DNA of 43,665 nt from Mycobacterium asiaticum (GTDB taxonomy: Bacteria > Actinomycetota > Actinomycetes > Mycobacteriales > Mycobacteriaceae), in contig NZ_LZLQ01000106.1 of assembly GCF_001673315.1 (NCBI RefSeq), positions 1 to 43,665 on the forward strand. Reading direction: 5' to 3'. Position 1 is the first letter of the stretch. The number at the start of each line of letters is the position of its first letter. The position numbers were made by a program, and so were the translations under genes. This document shows, piece by piece, positions 18,178 to 27,708 of this stretch. The notes under the pieces were generated by a model, which was not told the DNA's origin, ran no database searches, and saw only the letters and a program-made list of their open reading frames with translations.

Positions 18178-20067
18178 CTACCCGCGCGCCTTCGCGCGTG
18201 CCTTGGCACGGGCGCGCAACGTAGCGTCCAGCTCCACCTTGCGGACCCGCACGACCTCCGGCGTCACCTCGACACACTCGTCGGGCGCGCAGAACTCCAT
18301 GGCGCGTTCCAGGTCCAGCTCGAGCGGCTTTGCCAGCGTCTCCATCACGTCAGCAGTCGAGGACCGCATGTTGGTCAGCTTCTTCTCGCGGGTGACGTTG
18401 ATGTCGAGGTCCTCGGGACGTGGGTTGATGCCCACGACCATGCCCTCATAGGTGTCCTGGCCGGGCTCGACGAAGAACTGGCCGCGATCGGCGAGTTGCA
18501 GGAGCGCGAACGGCGTGATGACGCCGGAGCGGTCCGACACCAGCGAACCGGTGTGCCGGGCGCGGATCTCGCCGGCCCACGGCCGGTAGCCGTCGAAGAC
18601 CGCGTTGGCGATGCCGGTGCCGCGGGTGAGGGTGAGGAAGTCGGTACGGAAACCGATCAGGCCACGGCTGGGCACGATGAAATCCATCCGGACCCACCCT
18701 GCGGCATGGTTGGTCATCTCCTCCATCCGGCCTTTGCGTCCGGCCATCAGCTGAGTGATCGCGCCGACGAACTCTTCGGGACAATCGATCGTCATCGCCT
18801 CGAACGGCTCGTGCAGCTTGCCGTCGATGGTCCTGGTCACCACCTGCGGTTTGCCGACGGTGAGCTCGAAGCCCTCCCTGCGCATCGTCTCGACCAGCAC
18901 GGCCAGCGCGAGCTCGCCCCGCCCTTGCACCTCCCACGCGTCCGGCCGGCCGATGTCGACGACGCGAATGGACACGTTGCCCACCAGTTCGGTGTCGAGA
19001 CGGCTGCGAACCATCCGGGCGGTCAGCTTGTGGCCGGAGACCTTGCCGGCCAACGGCGAGGTGTTGGTGCCGACCGTGACCGAAATGGCGGGTTCGTCGA
19101 CGGTGATGCGCGGCAAGGCGTGGGCGTGGTCGGGGTCGGCCAGCGTGTCGCCGATCATGATGTCGGGAAATCCCGCCACCGCCACGATGTCGCCCGCGAC
19201 CGCTTCGTCGGTGGGGGCGCGGTCCACGCCCTCGGTCGCCAGCAACTCGGTGATCTTGGCGCTGGTGATTACGGGCACGCCGTCCACCTCGCGCATCCAG
19301 GCCACCTGCTGGCCCTTGCGCAGCTTGCCGTTGTAGATGCGGATCAACGCGAGCCGGCCGAGGAACGGTGATGCGTCGAGGTTGGTGACCAGGGCCTGCA
19401 GCGGGGCCTCGGGATCCCCCATGGGCGCGGGAATGTGCTCCATCAATACGTCGAACAGCGGGTCGAGGTTGTCCCCGACGGGTGCCTGGCCATCGTCGGG
19501 TTGCTCGGTGCTGGCAATGCCGGCGCGCCCGGATGCGTAAAGGGTCGGCAGTCCCAGCGCGTGCTCGGCAGCCGCGGCCGCCTCGTCGTCCAGGTCCGAT
19601 GCCACGTCGAGCAGCAGGTCGTGGCTGGCGTCGACGACCTCACCGATGCGGGCGTCGGGCCGGTCGGTCTTGTTGACGACGAGGATCACCGGCAGATGTG
19701 CCTGCAGCGCTTTGCGCAGCACGAACCGTGTCTGCGGCAGCGGCCCCTCCGACGCGTCGACCAGCAGCAGCACCCCGTCCACCATGGACAGGCCGCGTTC
19801 CACCTCACCGCCGAAGTCGGCGTGACCCGGGGTGTCGATCACGTTGATCACGGTGACCGTTCCGTCGCCGTTGTGGCGGTGCACGGCGGTGTTCTTGGCC
19901 AGGATGGTGATGCCTTTTTCCCGCTCCAGGTCACCGCTGTCCATGATGCGTTCCTGGGTGTCGTCGCCGCGGTGGGTCAGGGCGCCGGACTGCCGCAGCA
20001 TCGCGTCGACGAGGGTGGTTTTGCCATGGTCGACGTGGGCGACAATGGCGACATTACGAAATGGCAC
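18178..20067 (-). CDS. typA: ribosome-associated translational GTPase TypA/BipA
   Basis: A 629-residue translation-factor GTPase. The G domain shows G1 AHVDHGKTT, the G3 motif [15 protein letters not shown], and G4 NKTDRPD (about residue 130). EF-G-like domains follow, then the TypA-specific C-terminal domain. It acts on the ribosome in 50S assembly and stress adaptation. The GTG start at 20067 gives the expected [15 protein letters not shown]. It is 45 bases after narI on the same strand and just upstream of lpqW, as in M. tuberculosis. Confidence 0.97.
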   Translation of the reverse strand: MPFRNVAIVAHVDHGKTTLVDAMLRQSGALTHRGDDTQERIMDSGDLEREKGITILAKNTAVHRHNGDGTVTVINVIDTPGHADFGGEVERGLSMVDGVLLLVDASEGPLPQTRFVLRKALQAHLPVILVVNKTDRPDARIGEVVDASHDLLLDVASDLDDEAAAAAEHALGLPTLYASGRAGIASTEQPDDGQAPVGDNLDPLFDVLMEHIPAPMGDPEAPLQALVTNLDASPFLGRLALIRIYNGKLRKGQQVAWMREVDGVPVITSAKITELLATEGVDRAPTDEAVAGDIVAVAGFPDIMIGDTLADPDHAHALPRITVDEPAISVTVGTNTSPLAGKVSGHKLTARMVRSRLDTELVGNVSIRVVDIGRPDAWEVQGRGELALAVLVETMRREGFELTVGKPQVVTRTIDGKLHEPFEAMTIDCPEEFVGAITQLMAGRKGRMEEMTNHAAGWVRMDFIVPSRGLIGFRTDFLTLTRGTGIANAVFDGYRPWAGEIRARHTGSLVSDRSGVITPFALLQLADRGQFFVEPGQDTYEGMVVGINPRPEDLDINVTREKKLTNMRSSTADVMETLAKPLELDLERAMEFCAPDECVEVTPEVVRVRKVELDATLRARAKARAKARG

Positions 20068-20112
20068 GTCGGTGATTGTGGCAGCGGAAGCGGTGAATAA
20101 GCGAACTGAGCG

Positions 20113-20844
20113 TTACCAACCGCGGCGACGCGGCGTGGAGCCGACCAGCTGATTACGGCCCGCCACGTCACGGCTGCGGTAGACGATGTAGGGCCGGAAC
20201 ACGTAGGCGAACGGCGCGCTGAAGGCATGCACCAGGCGGGTGAAGGGCCACAGCGCGAACAGGGTGAGCGCGATCAGCACGTGAATCTGGTAGTACGCCG
20301 CGGCATGGGCCATCAGGTCCCCGCGGGGTTCGAGGATCCAGATCGAGCGGAACCACACCGACACCTTCTGCCGGTAGTCGTGCAGTTCACCGAAGTGCGT
20401 TGCGCCCATCAGGGTGCAACTCAATCCGGCCACCAGTGCACACACCAGCACCACATACATGAGCTTGTCGTTGCGTGTGGTGGACGATCGAACCGGTCCG
20501 CTGGTGCGGCGCCGATAGATGAGCAGCCCGATGCCGAGCAGGGTGGCGAAACCGGCCGGGGCGCCTAGCATCAGCGCCTGCAGGTGATAGAGGTGATCGC
20601 TCATCCCGATCGCCCTGGTCCAGGACTCCGGAATGAACAGACCGCTGATGTGCCCCATGATGACCGCGAGACTGCCGAAGTGGAACAGCGGACTGCCGAT
20701 CGACAACAGCCTCGATTCGTAGATCTGCGACGAACGCGTGGTCCAGCCGAACTTGTCGTAGCGGTACCGCCACCAGGTGCCGACGACCGCGATGGCCAGC
20801 ACGACATATGGTGCGTCGTCCCAGAAGATCTGCAGCAGGGTCAT
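20113..20844 (-). CDS. narI: respiratory nitrate reductase gamma subunit NarI
   Basis: A 243-residue integral membrane di-heme cytochrome b subunit that takes electrons from menaquinol and anchors NarGH to the membrane. About five transmembrane segments are visible. Candidate heme-ligand histidines lie in SPLFHFGSLAVIMGHISG and in the last helix region YYQIHVLIAL. The ATG at 20844 overlaps the narJ stop as ATGA, a four-base overlap typical of coupled genes. Length is close to M. tuberculosis NarI (246). Confidence 0.96.
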   Translation of the reverse strand: MTLLQIFWDDAPYVVLAIAVVGTWWRYRYDKFGWTTRSSQIYESRLLSIGSPLFHFGSLAVIMGHISGLFIPESWTRAIGMSDHLYHLQALMLGAPAGFATLLGIGLLIYRRRTSGPVRSSTTRNDKLMYVVLVCALVAGLSCTLMGATHFGELHDYRQKVSVWFRSIWILEPRGDLMAHAAAYYQIHVLIALTLFALWPFTRLVHAFSAPFAYVFRPYIVYRSRDVAGRNQLVGSTPRRRGW

Positions 20845-21497
20845 GCCGAACCTCGCTTGGGCGGAACGGTCAGGGTAAACGGTTGCAGGCCAACCGCTTC
20901 CGCAGGTGGACCGGCCTGGGCAAGACGCTGCGCCCGGCGCAGGTCTTGGTCGGTAGCTGCCGGCAGAGTCATGCACACCGCCGCCACCACGTGTCGGTAG
21001 GGTGATTGGGCATCGACCAGCGCCTTGCCCAGCACATCGATCGGGGTGCGGTGCTCGACCAGTACACGGCGGCCGGCCTCCGGGTCGACGGTGGCGGCGA
21101 ATTCCAGCACAACGGGCAGATAATCGGGCGCCTCGCCGCCCGGCGGTTCCACCCCGGCGTCGCGGTAGACATTGGCGAAGGCCAGCATTTCGCGGCCCCG
21201 GTTACGGGTATCGCCGGCGGTCCAGTAGGTCAGGTACATGGTGGCACGTCGACGCATGTCGAATGTTTCGACGTAATCGATTGCCGCATTGAGCGTTTCG
21301 TAGGAACGTAGCCGCTCGGCCGTTTGTCCGAGCAGTTTGCGTGCCGGCTCGTCGAGGTGACCCAACAGGTCGTCGACGGTGTCCAGACGCCGCGATAGAT
21401 TCTCGTCGGGATAGGCCAACAGCAGCGACGCCGCCTGCCACACCAGGCGATCGTGCATGGTGTGCGTGCGTTGTTTGTTGCGGGACAACAGTTTCAC
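20841..21497 (-). CDS. narJ: nitrate reductase molybdenum cofactor assembly chaperone NarJ
   Basis: A 218-residue cytoplasmic chaperone that binds apo-NarG and assists molybdenum cofactor and FeS insertion. It has the all-helical TorD/NarJ character, with YPDENLSRRLDTV near the N-terminus and ETFDMRRRATMYLTYWTAGDTRNRG in pieces across the central helix. The GTG at 21497 overlaps the narH stop as GTGA. An ATG at 21458 would remove 13 residues and is possible, since the family usually begins near HDRLVWQAASLLL. Confidence 0.94.
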   Translation of the reverse strand: MKLLSRNKQRTHTMHDRLVWQAASLLLAYPDENLSRRLDTVDDLLGHLDEPARKLLGQTAERLRSYETLNAAIDYVETFDMRRRATMYLTYWTAGDTRNRGREMLAFANVYRDAGVEPPGGEAPDYLPVVLEFAATVDPEAGRRVLVEHRTPIDVLGKALVDAQSPYRHVVAAVCMTLPAATDQDLRRAQRLAQAGPPAEAVGLQPFTLTVPPKRGSA

Positions 21498-23116
21498 TTG
21501 TCGACCCGCTTCGATTCCGGAAACAACCCGACCGGTTTGGCCCTACTGTCCCAATTCAGCAGATTCGTCTGTCGCTGCCGAGTCGCGTGGAAACTCTCCA
21601 CCGCGACCGGCACCGGCGTACCGCTGTCCTGACCGAATGGGCCCGACTCGTACATCCCGGGCCCGCCCTCGAACGACAACGAGCAGCCCATCTCTTCGGT
21701 AAGCGCGGCGGCGGGCACCTCCGCCGAATAGGCGGTCGGGATCACGTATCGCTCTTCGTATTTCGCGATGGCGAGCAACCGGTACATCTCGTAGATCTGC
21801 TCCTCGGTCATCCCGACTGCGTGCGGGATGTGCGGCTGCGTTTCCCGGCCCAGGTTGATATCGCGCATGTAGGACCGCATCGCGGCCAGGCGCCGAAGCA
21901 CTCCGGCCACCACCTGGGTGTCACCCGCGGTGAACAACTCGGCGAGATATTGGATCGGGATGCGCAACGCCTCCAAAGCGCCGAACAGATTGCCCAGATC
22001 CTCCCCGTCGTGCCCACCCTGGCTGACGGCATCGACCACAGGCGACAACGGTGGGATGTACCAGACCATCGGCATGGTGCGGTATTCCGGATGAAGCGGT
22101 AGAGCCACCTGGTACGTGTTGATCAGCGCGTAAACCGGCGAGCGTTGCGCAGCGTCGATCCATTCCTCGGAAATGCCCTCCGCCCGCGCGCCGGCAATCA
22201 CTTCGGGGTCATGGGGATCCAGAAAGACTCGTCGCTGCGCCGGATAGAGATCGGTGTCGTTCTCCACCGACGCCGCTTCCAGCACCCGGTCCACGTCGTA
22301 GAGCACCAGCCCGAGGTAACGCAGCCGTCCGACGCAGGTTTCCGAGCACACCGTGGGCAAGCCGACTTCGATGCGCGGATAGCACATCGTGCACTTCTCG
22401 GCCTTGCCGGTCTGGTGGTTGAAATACACCTTCTTGTAGGGACATCCGGAAACACACATCCGCCAGCCCCGGCAGCGGTCCTGGTCCACCAGCACGATGC
22501 CGTCTTCGCTGCGCTTGTACATCGCTCCCGACGGGCACGAGGCGACGCACGAGGGGTTGAGGCAGTGTTCGCAGATTCGCGGCAGGTAGAACATGAAGGT
22601 CTCTTCGAGCTTCAACCGAACTTCGTCGCCGATCTTCTTCAAGATCGGGTCCTCGGGCACGATTTCGGTTGAGCCGGCGAGGTTGTCGTCCCAATTGGAG
22701 CCCCATGACACCTTCATCGGCTCGCCGGTGAGCTGGCTGCGGGGCGCCGCCGTCGGGAAGGTATCCCCGGCCGGCGCTCGCGTCAGGTTTTCGTAGTCGT
22801 AGGTCCACGGCTCGTAATAGTCGTCCATGGTCGGCAGGTTGGGGTTGGCGAAAATGCGCAGCAACTTCTGCAGCCGGCCGCCGTCGCGTAACCGCAGCCG
22901 CCCTTTGTCGTCACGCACCCATCCCCCGCGCCACCGCTCCTGGTCCTCGTAGGTGCGGGGATAACCTACGCCCGGGCGGGTTTCGACGTTGTTGAACCAC
23001 ACGTACTCGGTACCCGAACGATTGGTCCAAGCCTGCTTGCACGTCACCGAGCAGGTGTGGCAGCCAATGCATTTGTCGAGGTTCATCACCATCGCCAGCT
23101 GCGCCATTACCTTCAT
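21494..23116 (-). CDS. narH: respiratory nitrate reductase beta subunit NarH
   Basis: A 540-residue iron-sulfur subunit that carries electrons from NarI to NarG. Cysteine clusters are seen in CIGCHTCSVTC (about residue 19), CEHCLNPSCVASCP, and CRGWRMCVSGCP with a Trp where a fourth Cys would stand, which is the usual NarH [3Fe-4S] site, followed by CTMC. The ATG at 23116 lies one base after the narG stop and has AGGAGGT inside the end of narG. The open frame extends to 23167, but the family N-terminus is MKVMAQLAMVMNLDKC. Confidence 0.96.
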   Translation of the reverse strand: MKVMAQLAMVMNLDKCIGCHTCSVTCKQAWTNRSGTEYVWFNNVETRPGVGYPRTYEDQERWRGGWVRDDKGRLRLRDGGRLQKLLRIFANPNLPTMDDYYEPWTYDYENLTRAPAGDTFPTAAPRSQLTGEPMKVSWGSNWDDNLAGSTEIVPEDPILKKIGDEVRLKLEETFMFYLPRICEHCLNPSCVASCPSGAMYKRSEDGIVLVDQDRCRGWRMCVSGCPYKKVYFNHQTGKAEKCTMCYPRIEVGLPTVCSETCVGRLRYLGLVLYDVDRVLEAASVENDTDLYPAQRRVFLDPHDPEVIAGARAEGISEEWIDAAQRSPVYALINTYQVALPLHPEYRTMPMVWYIPPLSPVVDAVSQGGHDGEDLGNLFGALEALRIPIQYLAELFTAGDTQVVAGVLRRLAAMRSYMRDINLGRETQPHIPHAVGMTEEQIYEMYRLLAIAKYEERYVIPTAYSAEVPAAALTEEMGCSLSFEGGPGMYESGPFGQDSGTPVPVAVESFHATRQRQTNLLNWDSRAKPVGLFPESKRVDK

Positions 23117-23117
23117 G

Positions 23118-26100
23118 TCAGTACGTGACCTCCTGGCTGCGCCGGCGCACCACGGTAACCTCGTCACGCTGGTTGCCGGTGGGACCGAGATAGTTGAATC
23201 CGAAAGTGTGCTGCCCGTAGCCGCCAGCCAGGTGACTGGGCTTGATGCGCACCCTGGTCAACGCGTTGTGGTTGCCGCCGCGCTTGTTGTTGGTTTCGGT
23301 GCGCGGGGTGTCGACGGTGCGCTCCTGCACGTGATAGACGAACACCACGCCGTCGGGCATCCGGTGCGAGACGATGGCCCGGCACACAAAGATGCCGTTG
23401 GCGTTGACGGCTTCAACCCAATCATTGTCGCGCACTTCGATTTTGGCTGCGTCACCCGGACTCATCCACATGGTGGGCCCGCCCCGCGACAAGGAGAGCA
23501 TGTACAGGTTGTCCTGGTAGGTGGAGTGGAACGACCATTTGGAGTGTGGCGTCAAATACCGCACAGTGAGCCCGATGCCGTCGTCAGTGGGTCCCAGTCG
23601 AGGTTGGTCGAACAGCCGGGCCATGTCCAACGGCGGTCGATACACCGGCAGTTGTTCGCCGAGTTCTTCGATCCAGTCGTGGGCGAGATAGAAATGCATC
23701 CGACCGGTCAGGGTGTGAAACGGCTTGAGGTGCTCGATGTTGATGGTGAAGGGGGCGTATCGGCGCCCACCAGTTTCGCTGCCCGACCACTCCGGACTGG
23801 TGATCACCGGGACCGGACGCGCCTGGGTGTCGGCATAGGTGATGCGCTTTTCCTCGCTGCCTTCGGCCAATTGCACCAATCGCTGCCCAGTGCGCTTCTC
23901 CAGTTCCAGGAAACCCGCTACGGCCAGGCGTCCGTTACAGGTCCCGGACAGGGCAAGAATCGTGTCGGCCATTCGCTGCGCGGTGGTGATCGCCGGCCTC
24001 CCCGCGCCAGCACCGGAATTCATCACCCCGAATTTGCTTGCCAGCTCGGTTACCTCGCGGAACGGGTGGACCGTGTAACCCTTGACGGTCATGCCGAACT
24101 TTTCCACGAGCGGCCCCAGGGTCAACCACTTGTCGTAGATCGCGGTGTAGTCACGCTCGACGACGGTGATCTTGCTCATCGTCCGGCCGGGAATCGGTTC
24201 CTCTGCGGTCTGCAACCAATCGCGTTCGGCCCCATCGGGATAGGCCATTTCATCCGGGGTGTCGTGCTGCAGCGCGGTCAACACCACGTCGGAGCGGGTG
24301 CCGAGGTGGCGTCGGGCCAGCAAGCTGAAGGTGCGCGCGATCGCCGCGAAAGCGTCGAAGTCAGAACGGGTTTCCCACGGCGGATCGATTGCGGGGCTGA
24401 AAGCATGCACGTAGGGGTGCATGTCGGTGCTGGACAGGTCCGCTTTCTCGTACCAGGTGGCGGCGGGCAACACCACGTCGGACACCAGCGTCGTCGACGT
24501 CATCCGAAAGTCGATCGACATCATCAAGTCAAGCTTGCCCTCGGGAATATCGTTGTTCCACAGGACATTCTGTGGTTTGACACCGTCGGCGGGCGATTCG
24601 GCCTGGATGTTGGAGTCGGTACCCAGCAGGTGCCGCAAGAAGTACTCGCCACCCTTGCCCGATGAGCCGATCAGGTTGGCTCGCCACACCGTGAGCACCC
24701 GCGGCCAGTTGACGGGGTTGTCCGGATCAGTCACCGCGAGTTTGAGTTTGCGTTCGGCCAGTTGCTCAGCGACATACTCGTCGACCTCGCGGCCGGCCGC
24801 GTCTGCCTCGTCGGCGACGTCGAGGCTGGATCGGTCGAACTGTGGATAGAACGGGCTCCAGCCCATCGCCGTCGCCGAGGCGATCAGGTCCATGGTGTGT
24901 TTGCCGGCGAACCGACCGCGGCCCAGCGGGCTGGTCAGCTTCTCCGCGCCGTAGCTGTCGTAACGCCACTGGTCGGTGTGGGCATACCAGTACGAGGCGC
25001 CGGGCACCTGGCGGGGCGGCCGCGCCCAGTCCGCGCCGTTCGCCATGGTCTGCCATCCGGTCAGCGGGCGGACTTTCTCCTGACCCACGTAATGTGCCCA
25101 GCCACCGCCGTTGCGTCCCATCGACCCGGTCAACAGGAGCAGCGCCAGTACCGATCGGTACATCACATCGCTGTGGAACCAATGGCAGATCCCGCCGCCC
25201 ATGATCACCATGGATCGGCCGCCGGATTCTTCGGCGTTACGGGCGAATTCCTTGGCCACCCGGATAGCCTGTGCGGCAGGCACCCCGGTGATCGGTTCCT
25301 GCCATGCCGGCGTGTTCTGCTGTGTCGCATCGTCGTAACCACTCGGCCAGTCGCCGGGCAACCCGTCGCGCCGCACCCCGTATTGGGCCAGCATCAGATC
25401 GAACACCGTGCACACCAGATGCTTCCCGACCCGGCGCACCGGTACACCCCTCGATACGGTCTGACCATGACCGTCGACGGTGTCGAAGCTGGGCAGGTCG
25501 ACGAGTTGGGCGGTGCCGTCCGCACTTTCGACGCTCAGCGCCGGGTCCACCGCACCCAGATCGAGGTTCCATTTGCCCACCCCGTCTTCACCGAACCGGA
25601 ACCCCAGGGAGCCCTGTGGGATTACCACGGTGTCGGTGGCCTGATCCAGCAGGGCGGGCTTGAAGGCTGAGTTCTCTACTTCCTCACCAATGTCGGCTGC
25701 GGTCAGGAATTTCCCCGGCACCAACCGCTCGCCGCGGCTTTCCAGCTTGATCAGGAAGGGCAGATCGGTGTAGCGGCATGCGTAGTCGGTGAAGAACGGA
25801 ACTTGGTTCTGCACATAGCATTCCGAGAGGATGACGTGACCCATCGCCATCGCCAGGGCGGTATCGGTGCCTGCGGCGCAGCGTATCCACTCGTCGGCGA
25901 ATTTGGTGTTGTCGGCGTAATCCGGGCTGACCACAACGACTTTGGCGCCGCGGTAGCGGGCCTCGGCCATCCAGTGCGCGTCGGGGGTTCGGGTGATCGG
26001 CACGTTGGAGCCCCACATGACCAGGTAGGAGGCGTCCCACCAGTCCCCGGATTCCGGCACGTCGGTCTGATCGCCGAACACCTGCGGCGAGGCCACCGGA

Positions 26101-26801
26101 AGGTCGGCATACCAGTCGTAGAAGGATGTCATGACGCCGCCGATCAGCTCGATGAACCGCGAGCCCGCGGCGTGGCTGACCATCGACATCGCCGGGATCG
26201 GAGTGAAGCCGGCGACCCGGTCCGGACCGTAGGTCTTGATGGTGTGCACGTGTGCCGCCGCGATCATCTCGGTTGCCTCAGCCCAGCTCACCCGGATCAA
26301 CCCACCCTTGCCGCGGGCCTGCTGGTAACGGCGCCGACGCTGCGGATCGGCTTGAATGTCGGCCCACGCCAGCACCGGGTCGCCGAGGCGGGCCTTGGCT
26401 TCGCGGTACATCTCCACCAGCACGCCACGGGCGTACGGGTAGCGGACCCGGGTGGGCGAATAGCTGTACCAGGAGAAGGAAGCTCCGCGCGGGCATCCCC
26501 GCGGCTCATATTCGGGACGATCCGGCCCGACCGAGGGGTAATCGGTCTGCTGGGTTTCCCAGGTGATGATCCCGTCCTTGACGTAGATCTTCCACGAACA
26601 CGATCCGGTGCAGTTCACCCCGTGGGTGGACCGCACGACCTTGTCGTGGCTCCATCGGTCGCGGTAGAACACGTCACCCTCGCGGCCGCCGCGTCGAAAA
26701 ACGGTGCGCACGTCGTCCGATACCTCGCCCGGGGTGAAGAAGCGCCCGCTGCGTGCCAACAATTCCTCGAGGTGTCCACCGGCATGCGGCGTCACAGTCA
26801 A
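23118..26801 (-). CDS. narG: respiratory nitrate reductase alpha subunit NarG
   Basis: A 1227-residue molybdenum (bis-MGD) catalytic subunit that reduces nitrate to nitrite on the cytoplasmic face. The [4Fe-4S] ligands fit His60, Cys64, Cys68 and Cys103 in THGVNCTGSCSW and PRGCPRG. The active-site region includes YDWYADLPVASPQVFGDQTD and MWGSNVPITRTPDAH. Length is close to M. tuberculosis NarG (1232) and no break is seen. The start is TTG 26801 (AGGAGG 5 bases upstream) or GTG 26795 (11 bases); the second gives VTPHAGG. The genes narG-narH-narJ-narI are tightly packed with 1-base gap and 4-base overlaps. Confidence 0.97.
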   Translation of the reverse strand: MTVTPHAGGHLEELLARSGRFFTPGEVSDDVRTVFRRGGREGDVFYRDRWSHDKVVRSTHGVNCTGSCSWKIYVKDGIITWETQQTDYPSVGPDRPEYEPRGCPRGASFSWYSYSPTRVRYPYARGVLVEMYREAKARLGDPVLAWADIQADPQRRRRYQQARGKGGLIRVSWAEATEMIAAAHVHTIKTYGPDRVAGFTPIPAMSMVSHAAGSRFIELIGGVMTSFYDWYADLPVASPQVFGDQTDVPESGDWWDASYLVMWGSNVPITRTPDAHWMAEARYRGAKVVVVSPDYADNTKFADEWIRCAAGTDTALAMAMGHVILSECYVQNQVPFFTDYACRYTDLPFLIKLESRGERLVPGKFLTAADIGEEVENSAFKPALLDQATDTVVIPQGSLGFRFGEDGVGKWNLDLGAVDPALSVESADGTAQLVDLPSFDTVDGHGQTVSRGVPVRRVGKHLVCTVFDLMLAQYGVRRDGLPGDWPSGYDDATQQNTPAWQEPITGVPAAQAIRVAKEFARNAEESGGRSMVIMGGGICHWFHSDVMYRSVLALLLLTGSMGRNGGGWAHYVGQEKVRPLTGWQTMANGADWARPPRQVPGASYWYAHTDQWRYDSYGAEKLTSPLGRGRFAGKHTMDLIASATAMGWSPFYPQFDRSSLDVADEADAAGREVDEYVAEQLAERKLKLAVTDPDNPVNWPRVLTVWRANLIGSSGKGGEYFLRHLLGTDSNIQAESPADGVKPQNVLWNNDIPEGKLDLMMSIDFRMTSTTLVSDVVLPAATWYEKADLSSTDMHPYVHAFSPAIDPPWETRSDFDAFAAIARTFSLLARRHLGTRSDVVLTALQHDTPDEMAYPDGAERDWLQTAEEPIPGRTMSKITVVERDYTAIYDKWLTLGPLVEKFGMTVKGYTVHPFREVTELASKFGVMNSGAGAGRPAITTAQRMADTILALSGTCNGRLAVAGFLELEKRTGQRLVQLAEGSEEKRITYADTQARPVPVITSPEWSGSETGGRRYAPFTINIEHLKPFHTLTGRMHFYLAHDWIEELGEQLPVYRPPLDMARLFDQPRLGPTDDGIGLTVRYLTPHSKWSFHSTYQDNLYMLSLSRGGPTMWMSPGDAAKIEVRDNDWVEAVNANGIFVCRAIVSHRMPDGVVFVYHVQERTVDTPRTETNNKRGGNHNALTRVRIKPSHLAGGYGQHTFGFNYLGPTGNQRDEVTVVRRRSQEVTY

Positions 26802-26910
26802 GGATGCCTCCTCGTCATCAACGCATCGTTTTAAGTTGCCCTTCTCAACAGTTGACGTCGGCTACCTTCAGCGGGCCTGGATGTTTGCTGTAGACGGACT
26901 GTGGAATTCG
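26802..26910 (-). promoter_or_regulatory. narGHJI upstream region
   Basis: This 109-base gap between mutT2 and narG holds the narG ribosome binding site GAGGAGG and an AT-richer stretch around 26828-26850 (leftward TTGAGAAGGGCAACTTAAAA), a possible but weak promoter. I see no clear FNR- or NarL-type site and no molybdenum-cofactor riboswitch. Read-through from mutT2 is also possible. Confidence 0.3.
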
Positions 26911-27306
26911 TCAGGACAGAGCGCGAAGCAGGTCGGGTAGCCAGGCTCGATCGGCGGCCACCCAGTCGACCTCATCAAGCTCGGCCGCAGTCACCCACCG
27001 CAACGCGTGGTGGTCGTGTGGCTGTGGTTGGCCGCCGAGCAGGCGTACGCGGTAGGCCCGCAGCGTCATCGTGGCCGAGACCGCCACGTCCCCGCCCAGG
27101 CGTCCCGCCACCGCGACGTCGCTCGTCTCGAGTCCCAGTTCCTCAGCCAGTTCCCGGGCCAGTGCGGCGGGTTCGGTTTCATCGGCTGCGACCTTGCCGC
27201 CGGGGAGTTCCCACCGGCCCGCCAATTCCGGGGGACGGGCCCGTTGCGCCACCAATACCGTGTGGTCGCGGATGATCGCTCCGGCGACGACGATCTGGGT
27301 CGGCAT
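26911..27306 (-). CDS. mutT2: Nudix (d)NTP pyrophosphatase MutT2
   Basis: A 131-residue Nudix hydrolase that cleans the nucleotide pool; M. tuberculosis MutT2 prefers dCTP and 5-methyl-dCTP. The full Nudix box GX5EX7REUXEEXGU is present as [23 protein letters not shown]... around residues 37-59. The gene is divergent from the pterin dehydratase gene, only 26 bases apart, and lies upstream of narG on the same strand. Confidence 0.94.
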   Translation of the reverse strand: MPTQIVVAGAIIRDHTVLVAQRARPPELAGRWELPGGKVAADETEPAALARELAEELGLETSDVAVAGRLGGDVAVSATMTLRAYRVRLLGGQPQPHDHHALRWVTAAELDEVDWVAADRAWLPDLLRALS

Positions 27307-27316
27307 GGCCAGTGAC

Positions 27317-27332
27317 GGTATACCTTCGAGGT
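27317..27332 (+). promoter_or_regulatory. shared divergent promoter with palindromic GGTATACC
   Basis: GGTATACC at 27317-27324 is a perfect 8-base palindrome in the 26-base gap between mutT2 and the pterin dehydratase gene. Rightward, TACCTT (27321-27326) lies six bases before the ATG at 27333. Leftward, TATACC lies ten bases before the mutT2 ATG. The two -10 elements overlap, so the two promoters would probably exclude each other. Confidence 0.5.
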
Positions 27333-27617
27333 ATGGCTGTGTTATCGGATGAGCAAGTAGACGCCGCTTTGCCCGAACTCGACGGCTGGGAGCGTGTCGA
27401 CGGAGCCCTGCGGCGGTCGATCAAGTTTCCGGAGTTTCTGGCCGGTATCGACGCGGTGCGCCGGGTGGGCGAGCACGCCGAAGCCAAAGATCACCATCCG
27501 GACATCGATATCCGTTGGCGGACAGTCACATTCGCGCTGGTGACGCACTCGGAGAACGGTATTACGCAAAAAGACATCGATATGGCCAGGGACATCAACG
27601 GCATCGTCGGTAACTGA
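27333..27617 (+). CDS. phhB: pterin-4a-carbinolamine dehydratase family protein
   Basis: A 94-residue PCD/DCoH-fold protein. The family motif [16 protein letters not shown] holds the two adjacent catalytic histidines. The enzyme dehydrates 4a-hydroxytetrahydrobiopterin in organisms with pterin-dependent hydroxylases; in mycobacteria its real substrate is unclear, and related proteins may help molybdopterin or other pterin metabolism. The ATG at 27333 is probably leaderless. M. tuberculosis has the same gene next to mutT2 (Rv1159A). Confidence 0.9.
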   Translation: MAVLSDEQVDAALPELDGWERVDGALRRSIKFPEFLAGIDAVRRVGEHAEAKDHHPDIDIRWRTVTFALVTHSENGITQKDIDMARDINGIVGN

Positions 27618-27708
27618 GCCGGCGCCGCTACGCGAGTCGAACCACACGGCGAAATCCCGGGCCGAAAACCGCAACCAGGTTGGGTTGGCGACGATAGGGT
27701 GATCCGCG

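Noticed and set aside
22989..24665. 558-codon rightward open frame
   Set aside because: Antisense to narG and narH, which are unmistakable.
26802..26910. Molybdenum-cofactor riboswitch before narG
   Set aside because: The gap is short and no conserved structured core could be recognised by eye.
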